A stretch of DNA of 55,822 bases from an uncultured Eubacteriales bacterium. Lineage in GTDB: Bacteria > Bacillota > Clostridia > Oscillospirales > Acutalibacteraceae. The notes below the pieces were generated by a model, which had not been told where the DNA came from, made no database searches, and saw only the letters and a program-made list of their open reading frames with translations. Shown here piece after piece: positions 25,514 to 33,002 of this stretch (the stretch's first letter is position 1; each line of letters begins with the position of its first letter). A program made the translations under genes and the position numbers. Location of the stretch: NCBI GenBank assembly GCA_900315285.1, contig OMYO01000008.1:1-55822 (forward strand), in the 5' to 3' direction.

Positions 25514-26889
25514 GCAAAACCGTCGACATGACCCAGGGAGCGCTGGGCAAGCGAATTATTGCCTTTGCCATCCCACTCGCACTGACGGGTATGCTGGAAC
25601 AGCTCTTCAATGCGGCGGACACCCTCGTTGTCGGGCGATTCGCCAGTAAATACGCCATGGCGGCCGTTGGCAGCAACAGCCCTATCATCCAGCTCATCAT
25701 TAACTTGTTCGTGGGCATTGCGCTTGGTGCCAATGTCGTCATTGCCCGCTACACTGGTCAGGGGGACAAGGAGGCGGTCTCCCGCGGCATTCACACCGCT
25801 GTGGCGGTATCGTTCCTGTTTGGCCTCCTCGCCACAGGCGTGGGCGAGGCAGTGGCCATCCCCATGCTGCGGGCCATGGATGTGCCGGCATCTGTTCTGC
25901 CTATGTCTGCGCTGTACCTTCGCATCTATCTGGCCGGCATGCCGGTCATTCTGCTCTACAACTTTGAGTCGGCCATCTTCCGGAGCCAGGGCAACTCCCG
26001 CACACCGCTCGTCTGCCTGCTTATCGGCGGCATCCTGAACGTGCTGCTGAACCTGCTCTTTGTTATTGTGTTCCATATGGATGCCGGCGGCGTCGCCCTT
26101 GCCACCGTCATCTCGAACCTGGTGAGCTCCCTTCTGCTGTTTATCCTTCTGATCCGCTCGAAGGGCTCCATGCACCTGAGCATCAAGAAGCTCCAAATAG
26201 ACCGGGAAATCCTGAAAAAAATGATGCAGGTGGGCGTTCCCTCCGGTGTCCAGGGTATGCTGTTTTCTCTGGCAAACATCATTATCCAGAGTGCGGTCAA
26301 CAGTCTCGGCGCCGACGCTATGGCTGCTTCCTCTGCCGCTCTGAACATTGAGATTTTCGTATACTTTTTGGTCAACGGCTTTGCCCAGGCCGCCACGACC
26401 ATCATCAGCCAGAACTACGGTGCCGGCAAAATGGACCGCTGCCGTAAAACATTCTGGGTCGCCCTTGGCCAGGATCTCCTGCTGACTGCCGTTGCCTCGG
26501 CTGTCATCTGCCTCACGGCCCCAACGCTCATCGGCTTCTTCAACAGTGACCCGGCCGTCATCTCTTTTGGCGCCACCCGTCTGCGATGGATCGTCGGCTG
26601 CGAGACCACCAACGTCTTCCTCGAAATCCTTTCTGGCACCATGCGCGGTTATGGCAAGTCCACAACGCCGGCCCTCATGTCCCTGATCGGCGTCTGTGGC
26701 CTGCGGATTGCCTACGTCTACACCTATTTCCGGGTCCACCACACGTTCGGGACCCTCATGGCAATCTATCCCATAAGCTGGGGAACCACAGCACTGCTGC
26801 TCGCGGTTGCCTATGTACTGCTGCTGCGGAAAATGAGGAGGAATGGTTCTGTCCAGAATGTGAATCGCCCGGAAAATTCGGCAACGTGA
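25510..26889 (+). CDS. MATE family multidrug/sodium antiporter
   Basis: A 459-residue, 12-helix MATE transporter of the DinF/NorM-like branch common in Firmicutes, expected to export cationic drugs or metabolites with Na+ or H+. The opening GALGKRIIAFAIPLALTGML and the repeat in the second half (VGVPSGVQGMLFSLANIIIQ) mark the two homologous six-helix bundles. It uses a TTG start at 25510 overlapping the upstream stop (TTGA), with AGGAGG eight bases before it. A copy of TGAATCGCCC lies at 26861-26870 in the last codons. Confidence 0.93.
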   Translation: MSKTVDMTQGALGKRIIAFAIPLALTGMLEQLFNAADTLVVGRFASKYAMAAVGSNSPIIQLIINLFVGIALGANVVIARYTGQGDKEAVSRGIHTAVAVSFLFGLLATGVGEAVAIPMLRAMDVPASVLPMSALYLRIYLAGMPVILLYNFESAIFRSQGNSRTPLVCLLIGGILNVLLNLLFVIVFHMDAGGVALATVISNLVSSLLLFILLIRSKGSMHLSIKKLQIDREILKKMMQVGVPSGVQGMLFSLANIIIQSAVNSLGADAMAASSAALNIEIFVYFLVNGFAQAATTIISQNYGAGKMDRCRKTFWVALGQDLLLTAVASAVICLTAPTLIGFFNSDPAVISFGATRLRWIVGCETTNVFLEILSGTMRGYGKSTTPALMSLIGVCGLRIAYVYTYFRVHHTFGTLMAIYPISWGTTALLLAVAYVLLLRKMRRNGSVQNVNRPENSAT

Positions 26890-26962
26890 TATTTCTTTAT
26901 CAAGGGTGAGTCGCCATTTGTCTGTTTCTGAACGCCAATTTGAAAAAAGCATCACAATCTTG

Positions 26963-26990
26963 TTGAGGATTCCCGGGAAAGTTTTATAAT
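26963..26990 (+). promoter_or_regulatory. Promoter of the iron alcohol dehydrogenase gene
   Basis: TTGAGG (26963-26968) and a perfect TATAAT (26985-26990) are 16 bp apart. The transcript would start near 26997 and have a leader of about 37 nt before the ATG at 27034. Confidence 0.6.
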
Positions 26991-27033
26991 TAGTGAGAAA
27001 GCTAAATTTTTTCGAAAAATGGGGGATTGTTTT

Positions 27034-28296
27034 ATGAACAAAGATGAAATTCTCTTTACAGCCAAAAAGATAGGAATCCGCGGCTTTGAGGCTGCGGCCA
27101 CTCCGTTCCTCTACCTCTGGGGCTGGCTGTTCCCGGAGCCCACGATCGTGGACGGACCGGACGCCCTCCAGCGTATTCCGGACATCCTGAAGGAGCGCGG
27201 TGAGAAGAAGCCTCTGGTTGTCACCGACCCCAACATCTTCAAACTCGGACTTCTGGATGAGTTCCTTGCTGGAATGGACAAGGACGGCGTTCCTTACGCT
27301 GTATTCCACGACGTCCATGCCAACCCGACCGTTGAGGACGTAGAGGCTGGTCTTCAGGCCTACAAGGACAATGGCTGTGACTCTCTCGTTGCCGTCGGCG
27401 GCGGTTCCTCCATGGACTGCGCCAAGGGCATCATGGCCCGCGTATGGCGCCCGAGCCGTCCGGTCAAGAAGATGAAGGGCCTCCTCATGGTCACCCTTCC
27501 GTCCCTTCAGATGAACGGCCTTCTTCCTCCGACTCTCTACGCTGCCCCCACCACGGCAGGTACCGGTTCTGAGACCACTATTGCAGCCGTCATCACCGAC
27601 GCCCAGACCCACGACAAGTTCCCCATCATGGACCCGTTCATCCGTGCTAAGTATGCTGTCCTGGACCCGAAGCTGACCGTTGGTCTCCCGAAACAGGTCA
27701 CCGCCAACACCGGACTCGACGCCCTTTGCCACGCTGTTGAGGGCTACACCAATATCTGGTACAACGACAAGGCCACGAACGACAAGGGTGTTCAGGCCGT
27801 CAAGATCATCTTCCAGTATCTCGAGACCGCCTACAATGACCCGGGCAACCTCGAGGCCCGCTCCAAAATGCTTCTCGCATCCTACTATGCCGGTCTCTGC
27901 TTCACCCGCGGCGGCGTAGGTTACGTCCACGGCATTGGCCACCGCCTCGGCGGCATGTACGGTGTTCCGCACGGTCTCGCCATGGCCGTCATCCTTCCGC
28001 ACGTCATGTCCGACGAGTTCCTTGGGCCATATGTCTATGACAAACTGGCTGACCTCGCTGACGCTGTCGGCATCACCGGTGCCACCGACGAGGCAAAGGC
28101 CAAGGCCTTCGTTGCTGAAATCCGTGCCATGGAAGAGCGCATGGCCATTCCTACCGGCTTCGACTGCATTAAGGATGAGGACATCTCCCTCATTGCAGAG
28201 CGCTGCATGGCTGAGGTCTACCCGGAGTACCCGGTCAAGCACATCTTCACGAAGGAAGAAATTGAGGAGTTCATTCGGAAGTACATTAAGCAGTAA
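27034..28296 (+). CDS. Iron-containing alcohol dehydrogenase
   Basis: A 420-residue group III (Fe-dependent) NAD(P)-linked dehydrogenase of alcohols, diols or related carbonyls. Seen: the nucleotide loop VGGGSSMDCAKG, the metal/active-site region PTTAGTGSETT, and the metal histidines in GLDALCHAVEGY and VHGIGHRLGGMYGVPHG. The start at 27034 follows GGGGGAT; an ATG 15 bp upstream overlaps that site and is unlikely. It has its own promoter and a strong terminator. Codon use is noticeably biased to C-ending codons such as GCC, ATC and CTC, suggesting high expression; butanol/ethanol-type fermentation is a likely role. Confidence 0.93.
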   Translation: MNKDEILFTAKKIGIRGFEAAATPFLYLWGWLFPEPTIVDGPDALQRIPDILKERGEKKPLVVTDPNIFKLGLLDEFLAGMDKDGVPYAVFHDVHANPTVEDVEAGLQAYKDNGCDSLVAVGGGSSMDCAKGIMARVWRPSRPVKKMKGLLMVTLPSLQMNGLLPPTLYAAPTTAGTGSETTIAAVITDAQTHDKFPIMDPFIRAKYAVLDPKLTVGLPKQVTANTGLDALCHAVEGYTNIWYNDKATNDKGVQAVKIIFQYLETAYNDPGNLEARSKMLLASYYAGLCFTRGGVGYVHGIGHRLGGMYGVPHGLAMAVILPHVMSDEFLGPYVYDKLADLADAVGITGATDEAKAKAFVAEIRAMEERMAIPTGFDCIKDEDISLIAERCMAEVYPEYPVKHIFTKEEIEEFIRKYIKQ

Positions 28297-28323
28297 GTCT
28301 GATGGATAATTGAATGAAAATGG

Positions 28324-28349
28324 GAGCGGTCAGCGTGGGCTGGCCGCTC
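28324..28349 (+). terminator. Terminator of the alcohol dehydrogenase gene
   Basis: GAGCGGTCAGC (28324-28334) pairs with GCTGGCCGCTC (28339-28349) with one T-G wobble and a GTGG loop, followed by TTTTCCTG. Confidence 0.9.
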
Positions 28350-28517
28350 TTTTCCTGTTTTGTGGGGTTGGGAGTGGATTGCAGATGAGAGGGAAGAGGG
28401 GAAACTAGGACAGAAATTCGGTAAGAGGGTGTTCTGATCCTGGTTTGGGGCCGGGGAGAGCTGGGTTGGGGCGATTCATCCTCTCTTTAAACCATCCACG
28501 GACTTTTCCGCTTGGCC

Positions 28518-28937
28518 TTAACTGCATTTCCCAAAAAATAGGAAGGTTGCAGTTATTCCCGCTTTTAATTCTGCTACCAAAATAACTGCACTGTGGTTCT
28601 TTTATTAGATTTGCAGTTAATTCTTGGCATGGGGGCAAACCGATTAACTGCACTCTATATATTATTGGGGAAGTGCAGTTAACTCGATTCCACATTGGCC
28701 TCCCAAGTTAACTGCACTATGCAAATTTGAAGTGAATTGCAGTTAATTCCCGATTTATGCAGCCCGTAGATTTAACTGCATTCTTAGAGCTTTCAAAAGA
28801 GTGCAGTTAAATTTCCTCTGTTCCGGCTACCTGCCTAACTGCATATTGCTAAAAATAAGAAGGTTGCAGTTAATTTCTGCTTAAGTGTTTCCTCCTCCTT
28901 AACTGCATTTTGCCAATTTAATAAGGATTACAGTTAT
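28518..28937. repeat. Array B: seven regularly spaced 39-bp imperfect palindromes
   Basis: Seven units of TTAACTGC, 23 nt, GCAGTTAA: 28518-28556, 28582-28620, 28644-28682, 28708-28746, 28772-28810, 28835-28873 and 28899-28937. Every unit is 39 bp; starts are 64, 62, 64, 64, 63 and 64 bp apart. Arms are mostly extended by one base to TTAACTGCA/TGCAGTTAA. Deviating arms (ATAACTGC, CTAACTGC, GCAGTTAT, ACAGTTAT) are not compensated in the partner arm. Interiors and linkers differ from unit to unit and from array A. The array lies between two convergent terminators, after the alcohol dehydrogenase and after brnTA, so it is unlikely to control a neighbouring promoter. Function unknown. Confidence 0.9.
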
Positions 28938-29008
28938 CCTCATGCACGGAGGGCCAAACCATAGCTTAGTCTCTGAACGGACAGCCGCTTGTCACGGGAT
29001 AGAAAAAG

Positions 29009-29036
29009 AGCACCATCACAGGATCGTGATGGTGCT
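29009..29036 (-). terminator. Terminator of the brnTA operon
   Basis: AGCACCATCAC (29009-29019) pairs perfectly with GTGATGGTGCT (29026-29036). On the minus strand it is followed by CTTTTTCTATCCC. Confidence 0.9.
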
Positions 29037-29049
29037 GCTATATATCCGG

Positions 29050-29259
29050 TTATTTCCAGGTTAGCTCAATATTACGGCCTTTTTTTACGCAGTCTCTCAA
29101 ATAAAGGTTGATCAAGGTCTGGTATGGAATACCCACTTCTGCTGACTTTTCCTTGAAATAGCGGACTACATCCTCATCGAGATTGATTGTCACCTGCTTT
29201 TTCAGGACTTTTGCATAGGGATTCTTTTTTGCTTTTGAAAAGTCGTATTCGCTGCGCAT
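29050..29259 (-). CDS. brnA: BrnA-type antitoxin
   Basis: A 69-residue ribbon-helix-helix protein that should bind the BrnT toxin and repress their shared promoter. The core KVLKKQVTINLDEDVVRYFK followed by SAEVGIPYQTLINLYLRDCV fits the BrnA pattern: a short acidic/basic N-terminal toxin-binding part, then the DNA-binding fold. I chose the ATG at 29259, which has AAAGGT about 11 bp upstream; a GTG at 29268 would lie too close to that site. It follows the toxin gene by 9 bp, the toxin-first order usual for BrnTA. Confidence 0.82.
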   Translation of the reverse strand: MRSEYDFSKAKKNPYAKVLKKQVTINLDEDVVRYFKEKSAEVGIPYQTLINLYLRDCVKKGRNIELTWK

Positions 29260-29268
29260 AAAATCCAC

Positions 29269-29544
29269 TTACCTTTGATAAAATCTACTTTCTGTTCTTG
29301 TGGCTTTTCGAGCCGATATAATTCGAATCGAGGTATCAGAAGCACGGTAGCAGTGACAGACAACGAGCAGATTTGCTTTTCGACTTAGGCCGAGAATGAT
29401 AAAACGTTCTTCGAAATCGGAATGATCTGGATCATCAATGACCAATGCCTCATCATCATAGAACACAGATACTGCTTCCTCAAAGGAAACACCATGCTTA
29501 CGCTGATTGATTTTGTTCTTGTTTTCATCCCATTCAAAATGCAA
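29269..29544 (-). CDS. brnT: BrnT-type ribonuclease toxin
   Basis: A 91-residue RelE-like toxin of the BrnT family, a ribosome-independent or general ribonuclease in Brucella. The diagnostic opening FEWDENKNKINQRKHGVSFE and the closing IRIISARKATRTESRFYQR are present, holding the basic and histidine residues of the family's active surface. The start is TTG at 29544, eight bases after AAAGGTGA. The promoter just upstream carries two direct repeats likely to be the antitoxin operator. It borders palindrome array B. Confidence 0.85.
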   Translation of the reverse strand: MHFEWDENKNKINQRKHGVSFEEAVSVFYDDEALVIDDPDHSDFEERFIILGLSRKANLLVVCHCYRASDTSIRIISARKATRTESRFYQR

Positions 29545-29568
29545 GAATGAATCACCTTTTCAGACATA

Positions 29569-29597
29569 ATTATAAAATAATTATAAAATAATTACAA
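29569..29597 (-). promoter_or_regulatory. brnTA promoter with repeated operator-like sequence
   Basis: On the minus strand TTGTAA (29592-29597) and TATAAT (29569-29574) are exactly 17 bp apart. The region from 29567 to 29594 contains tandem ATAATTATAAA repeats covering the -10 and spacer, a natural target for the ribbon-helix-helix antitoxin. The leader before the toxin start is about 18 nt. Confidence 0.7.
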
Positions 29598-29642
29598 CCA
29601 TATTCTCATATGGGATATCCTGAGCCGATGCGGTAAAAAGTT

Positions 29643-29672
29643 CGCCGCAGGCCAAAAAATGGTACTGCGGCG
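29643..29672 (-). terminator. Terminator of hflX
   Basis: CGCCGCAG (29643-29650) pairs with CTGCGGCG (29665-29672). On the minus strand it is followed by AACTTTTTACCG. Confidence 0.8.
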
Positions 29673-29690
29673 GGCTATCTAGATATCTTG

Positions 29691-30959
29691 TTAAACTTCC
29701 CTCTCCACCAAAAACTCCTCATACTTTCCCGCCATCCGGATGCTGCTCAGAACATCCATGCGGAGGCCGGCGTCGGTGTACTCCTCGGAGTAGACCGTGC
29801 CGTCGCTGCGGATGTCGGCGGCCGGGGAGAGGTCGGAATAGGGGAAGAGGTAAATGCAGTGGACGCGGTCACGGGGAAGGGCGTCCTCAATAGCCTGTTC
29901 CAGAGCGGCAAGACCGAGGCCGGAGCGGGCGGAGATGCGCACCGAGTTCGGCCGTGAAGGCAGCGGCTCATCCGCGGTCAGGCGGTCACACTTGTTGAAG
30001 ATGGTGACCACCGGGACTTCACTGGCACCAAGCTCCGTGAGGAGTTGCTCGGTGACGCGGATATGTTCCTCACAGGCGGGGGAGGATGCGTCGACGACGT
30101 TCAAGATGACGTCTGCGGAGGCGGCCTCCTCCAGAGTGGAGTGGAAGGCGTCCACGAGTTCGTGGGGAAGACGGCGGATGAGGCCGACGGTGTCAATGAG
30201 CATGACCGTGCGGCCGGAGGGGAGGCGCAGGCCCCGGGATGTGGGGTCCAGGGTGGCGAACAGCTTGTCCTCGGTCAGGACGCCGGCGTCGGTCAGGGTG
30301 TTCATGAGCGTGGATTTTCCGGCGTTGGTGTAGCCGATGAGTACTGCGGTCTCGACGCCGGTCTTGTCCCGGCGCTGGCGCGCATAGGTGCGCCGCTTCT
30401 CCACGCCCTTCAGCTCCCGGCGGATGGCGTTCATGCGGCGCATGATGTGGCGCCGGTCGCTCTCGAGCTTGGACTCGCCGGGGCCACGCGTGCCGATGCC
30501 TCCGCCGAGCCGCGACAGGGCATGGCCCTGCCCGCCAATGCGCGGCAGCCGGTAGCTCAGCTGCGCGAGCTCCACCTGCAGCTTGCCCTCGCGGGTGCGG
30601 GCGCGCTGCGCGAAGATGTCCAGGATCAAAGTCGTGCGGTCCACGACCCGGAACCCGGTGAAGTCCTCAATGTTTCGCTGCTGGGAGGGGGAGACTTCGT
30701 CGTCTATGATTAGAAGATCTGCATTGCCCCCATAGAAATGGCGCAGTTCGTCCAGCTTGCCGGGGCCGAGATAGGTGGCGGCGTCCGGGGAAGGACGGGG
30801 CTGGATGACCGTGGCAATGACCTCTGCGCCGGCAGTGCGGGTCAGTTCCCGGAGTTCCCGTATTGATTCCTCTGCGTCGTAGGTGCCGGTGTCAAGACCG
30901 CAGAGGACGGCGCGCTCCGGCGCCTGTTTTTCTTGAAGTTCGATAAGTTCCACGGGCAC
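29691..30959 (-). CDS. hflX: Ribosome-associated GTPase HflX
   Basis: A 422-residue GTPase that splits or rescues stalled 70S ribosomes. The N-terminal HflX domain shows ATYLGPGKLDELRHF and the glycine-rich helix linker GGIGTRGPGESKLESDRRHI; the G domain has G1 GYTNAGKST, G3 DTVGLIRRLP, G4 NKCD and G5 near ISARSG. Length is normal. It lies immediately before the chromate transporter genes on the same strand (1 bp apart), so it may be co-transcribed with them. Confidence 0.95.
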   Translation of the reverse strand: MPVELIELQEKQAPERAVLCGLDTGTYDAEESIRELRELTRTAGAEVIATVIQPRPSPDAATYLGPGKLDELRHFYGGNADLLIIDDEVSPSQQRNIEDFTGFRVVDRTTLILDIFAQRARTREGKLQVELAQLSYRLPRIGGQGHALSRLGGGIGTRGPGESKLESDRRHIMRRMNAIRRELKGVEKRRTYARQRRDKTGVETAVLIGYTNAGKSTLMNTLTDAGVLTEDKLFATLDPTSRGLRLPSGRTVMLIDTVGLIRRLPHELVDAFHSTLEEAASADVILNVVDASSPACEEHIRVTEQLLTELGASEVPVVTIFNKCDRLTADEPLPSRPNSVRISARSGLGLAALEQAIEDALPRDRVHCIYLFPYSDLSPAADIRSDGTVYSEEYTDAGLRMDVLSSIRMAGKYEEFLVEREV

Positions 30960-30960
30960 C

Positions 30961-31548
30961 TCACAGTTTCAGGACTATGCCGAGGGCGGCGGCAATGAGG
31001 ATGTACAGGATGGGGTGCAGGTTCTTCAGCTTCGGTGTCTCCAGGGCGGCGATGAACGCAATGAGCAGAACCAGGCATTTCCAGTCGAAATACTGGCCGG
31101 CGCTGGCGAAGGAGGCCAGACCTGCATTGCTCCAGCCCGGGAAGAGGGCAATCATGAACACGGAGAAGCCGGCGGCGAAGATGAGGCCGACAGCGGCGGG
31201 GCGCAGGGCGCCGAACACCATGTTGACCCGGCGGTTCTCCTTGTATTTCTTCCAGAGCTTTGACAGGATGAGGATGATGATGAACGACGGCAGCACGAGG
31301 CTGAACGTCGTGGCTACGGCGCCGCCGAAGCCGAACATCTTATAGCCAATGTACGAGGCCATATTTATGCCGAGTGGGCCTGGCGTCGACTCGGAGATGG
31401 CCACCATGTTGGCAATGTCCTGATGGGTGAACCAGTCGGGATGGGCATTGGACATGTCCGTAATGAACGGCAGCGTTGCGAGCCCGCCGCCCACGGCGAA
31501 CAGGCCGGCCTTGAAGAAGTTCAGGCAGAGGAGCAGGAAGGTGGGCAT
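30961..31548 (-). CDS. Chromate transporter family protein, half-size (second)
   Basis: A 195-residue membrane protein equal to one half of ChrA. The family opening FFKAGLFAVGGGLATLPFI and the GPLGINMASYIGYKMFG segment, which carries the conserved proline-glycine turn, are clear, with five to six hydrophobic segments. Half-size chromate transporters work as pairs and the partner is encoded directly upstream (one-base overlap). Substrate is assumed from the family to be chromate or a similar oxyanion; sulfate or another anion is equally possible in anaerobes. Confidence 0.88.
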   Translation of the reverse strand: MPTFLLLCLNFFKAGLFAVGGGLATLPFITDMSNAHPDWFTHQDIANMVAISESTPGPLGINMASYIGYKMFGFGGAVATTFSLVLPSFIIILILSKLWKKYKENRRVNMVFGALRPAAVGLIFAAGFSVFMIALFPGWSNAGLASFASAGQYFDWKCLVLLIAFIAALETPKLKNLHPILYILIAAALGIVLKL

Positions 31549-32210
31549 TAGTTATCCCCCTTTCCGCGGTGGCGATTCAGTTTGTCCGGATCCATAAAGA
31601 AGAATCCGAAAAGACCGGCGCCCAGCACCACCCACACCGGATTGGCACCGAAAAGGGCCACCACCAGAAATGCGATGGCGGCAATGACATACTGGAGCCA
31701 GTTCTTCAGCGACTTCTTCGCCATGCGGAGAACTGTCGTGAAGATGAGGGCGACAACACAGACGCGGACCGCCGCCATGGCGTGCATGACGTAGGGGTTT
31801 TCCGCAAAGTGCTGAAACAGGGCGGCAATGACGGAGATGATGAGAATGCTTGGGGTCACAACACCAATGGTGGCGCATAGGGCGCCCGGGAATTTAGCCA
31901 CCTTGTTGCCGATGAACGTGGCGGTGTTGACAGCGATGACGCCGGGGGTACACTGGCTCAGGGCGTAGATGTCCAGCAGCTCGTCCCGGGAGGACCAGTG
32001 GTACTTGTCCACGATTTCCCGTTCCAGGATGGGCAGCATGGCATATCCGCCGCCGAAGGTGAAGAGTCCTATTTTGAAGAATGTCCAGAACAGGAGAAGG
32101 CTCAGTTTCCATTTGGGCCAGTCCTTGCCATAGGGCTGAGGGACACTGGGCTGCGGGGCGTCGGCCTGCACGGTCTCCTTCTCAGAGACGGCAGCTTTTG
32201 TTTCGTCCAT
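31548..32210 (-). CDS. Chromate transporter family protein, half-size (first)
   Basis: A 220-residue half-size CHR protein with a hydrophilic N-terminal tail of about 35 residues. Family marks: FFKIGLFTFGGGYAMLPILE and SQCTPGVIAVNTATFIGNKV. It pairs with the following gene in opposite membrane topology, as is usual for split ChrA proteins. TAAGGAG precedes the ATG by nine bases and a TATAAT on the minus strand (32241-32246) is a possible -10. Confidence 0.88.
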   Translation of the reverse strand: MDETKAAVSEKETVQADAPQPSVPQPYGKDWPKWKLSLLLFWTFFKIGLFTFGGGYAMLPILEREIVDKYHWSSRDELLDIYALSQCTPGVIAVNTATFIGNKVAKFPGALCATIGVVTPSILIISVIAALFQHFAENPYVMHAMAAVRVCVVALIFTTVLRMAKKSLKNWLQYVIAAIAFLVVALFGANPVWVVLGAGLFGFFFMDPDKLNRHRGKGDN

Positions 32211-32287
32211 AGATTTAGCTCCTTATAACAATATAAGGAGATTATACCCTTTTCTTTCTAGATTTCCATCTTTTGCCGACGCCGGAA

Positions 32288-32878
32288 CTAGGACTCCATG
32301 AGGGAAGGCAGATTGGCCCGCTCGTCCGGCGGGGGCTCAATTTCCCTTCCACCGGCGTGGCACAGGGCTTTTAGCAGATATTCCATGGAGGAATTCACGT
32401 CATCCGGGTCGTCCATGTGTCCCACGGTGACCATGGCGGCGAGGAACAGCGACTTGTAGACGTAGAAGCGGCCGCGCATGAGCCAGTCGTCCATGAGGGG
32501 ACAGAGGAGGGTGCGCAGTTCCTCCACAATGTGAAGAATAATAGGGGAGTAGAGCGGCCCGCCGCGCTGGTAGACGGCCATGCAGCCAAACGTGAACTCC
32601 TCGGCGGCGTTGGGACCTTTGACGCAGTCCATAAGGGACTCGAAGTTGTCCTTGTCATAGCCCCTGGCCTTGCAGATGTCGTCAATGGTGTCCAGGTAGC
32701 GGATGGCCAGCAGCGATATGCGGAATAGGTTATCGTCGGTGGCCCAGTACTCCACCCAGAAGTCGAAGAGCGGGAAATGCAGGAGGTGGAACGCACCCTC
32801 CTGGCCGACGCACCACTCCTCGCGGAAAATGTCCGCGTTGCCGCGGGCAATATACATAATCATCCGTTCATTCATCAT
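32288..32878 (-). CDS. Conserved-looking protein of unknown function
   Basis: I do not recognise this 196-residue protein. With the start at 32878 (MMNERMIMYIARGNADIF), which follows AAAGGAGAG, it has no signal peptide or clear membrane helix, is rich in aromatic and acidic residues, and contains several cysteines (EEWC, MDC, FGC, LLC, LC). It looks like a compact helical cytoplasmic protein. The longer open frame to 33037 would run through the neighbouring terminator and is not likely. It is a single gene between the CDF transporter and the chromate transporter. Confidence 0.65.
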   Translation of the reverse strand: MMNERMIMYIARGNADIFREEWCVGQEGAFHLLHFPLFDFWVEYWATDDNLFRISLLAIRYLDTIDDICKARGYDKDNFESLMDCVKGPNAAEEFTFGCMAVYQRGGPLYSPIILHIVEELRTLLCPLMDDWLMRGRFYVYKSLFLAAMVTVGHMDDPDDVNSSMEYLLKALCHAGGREIEPPPDERANLPSLMES

Positions 32879-32946
32879 GGTGATCTCTCCTTTCCCTGCC
32901 ATGGTACGGGGAAGGGCTGAATCGCACAACGAAATGGGAAAAAATA

Positions 32947-32978
32947 TACCGGCCATGCCGTAATAGGCACCGCCGGTA
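32947..32978 (-). terminator. Terminator of the CDF transporter gene
   Basis: TACCGGC (32947-32953) pairs with GCCGGTA (32972-32978), with an inner TGCC/GGCA pairing. On the minus strand it is followed by TATATTTTTTCCC. Confidence 0.8.
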
Positions 32979-33002
32979 CGTTTTATTTCACATTTTTTTC
33001 GT

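Noticed and set aside
25252..28242. A 996-codon open frame on the minus strand across the MATE and alcohol dehydrogenase genes
   Set aside because: It is antisense to two clearly real genes, has no ribosome site or recognisable domain, and spans the ADH promoter; it is a by-product of GC-rich codon use.
28405..28695. A 96-codon frame inside array B
   Set aside because: It runs through palindromic repeat DNA, has no ribosome site and no plausible protein composition.
28518..28937. Integron attC sites
   Set aside because: The arms do not fit the GTTRRRY core pattern, no cassettes lie between them and no integrase is present.
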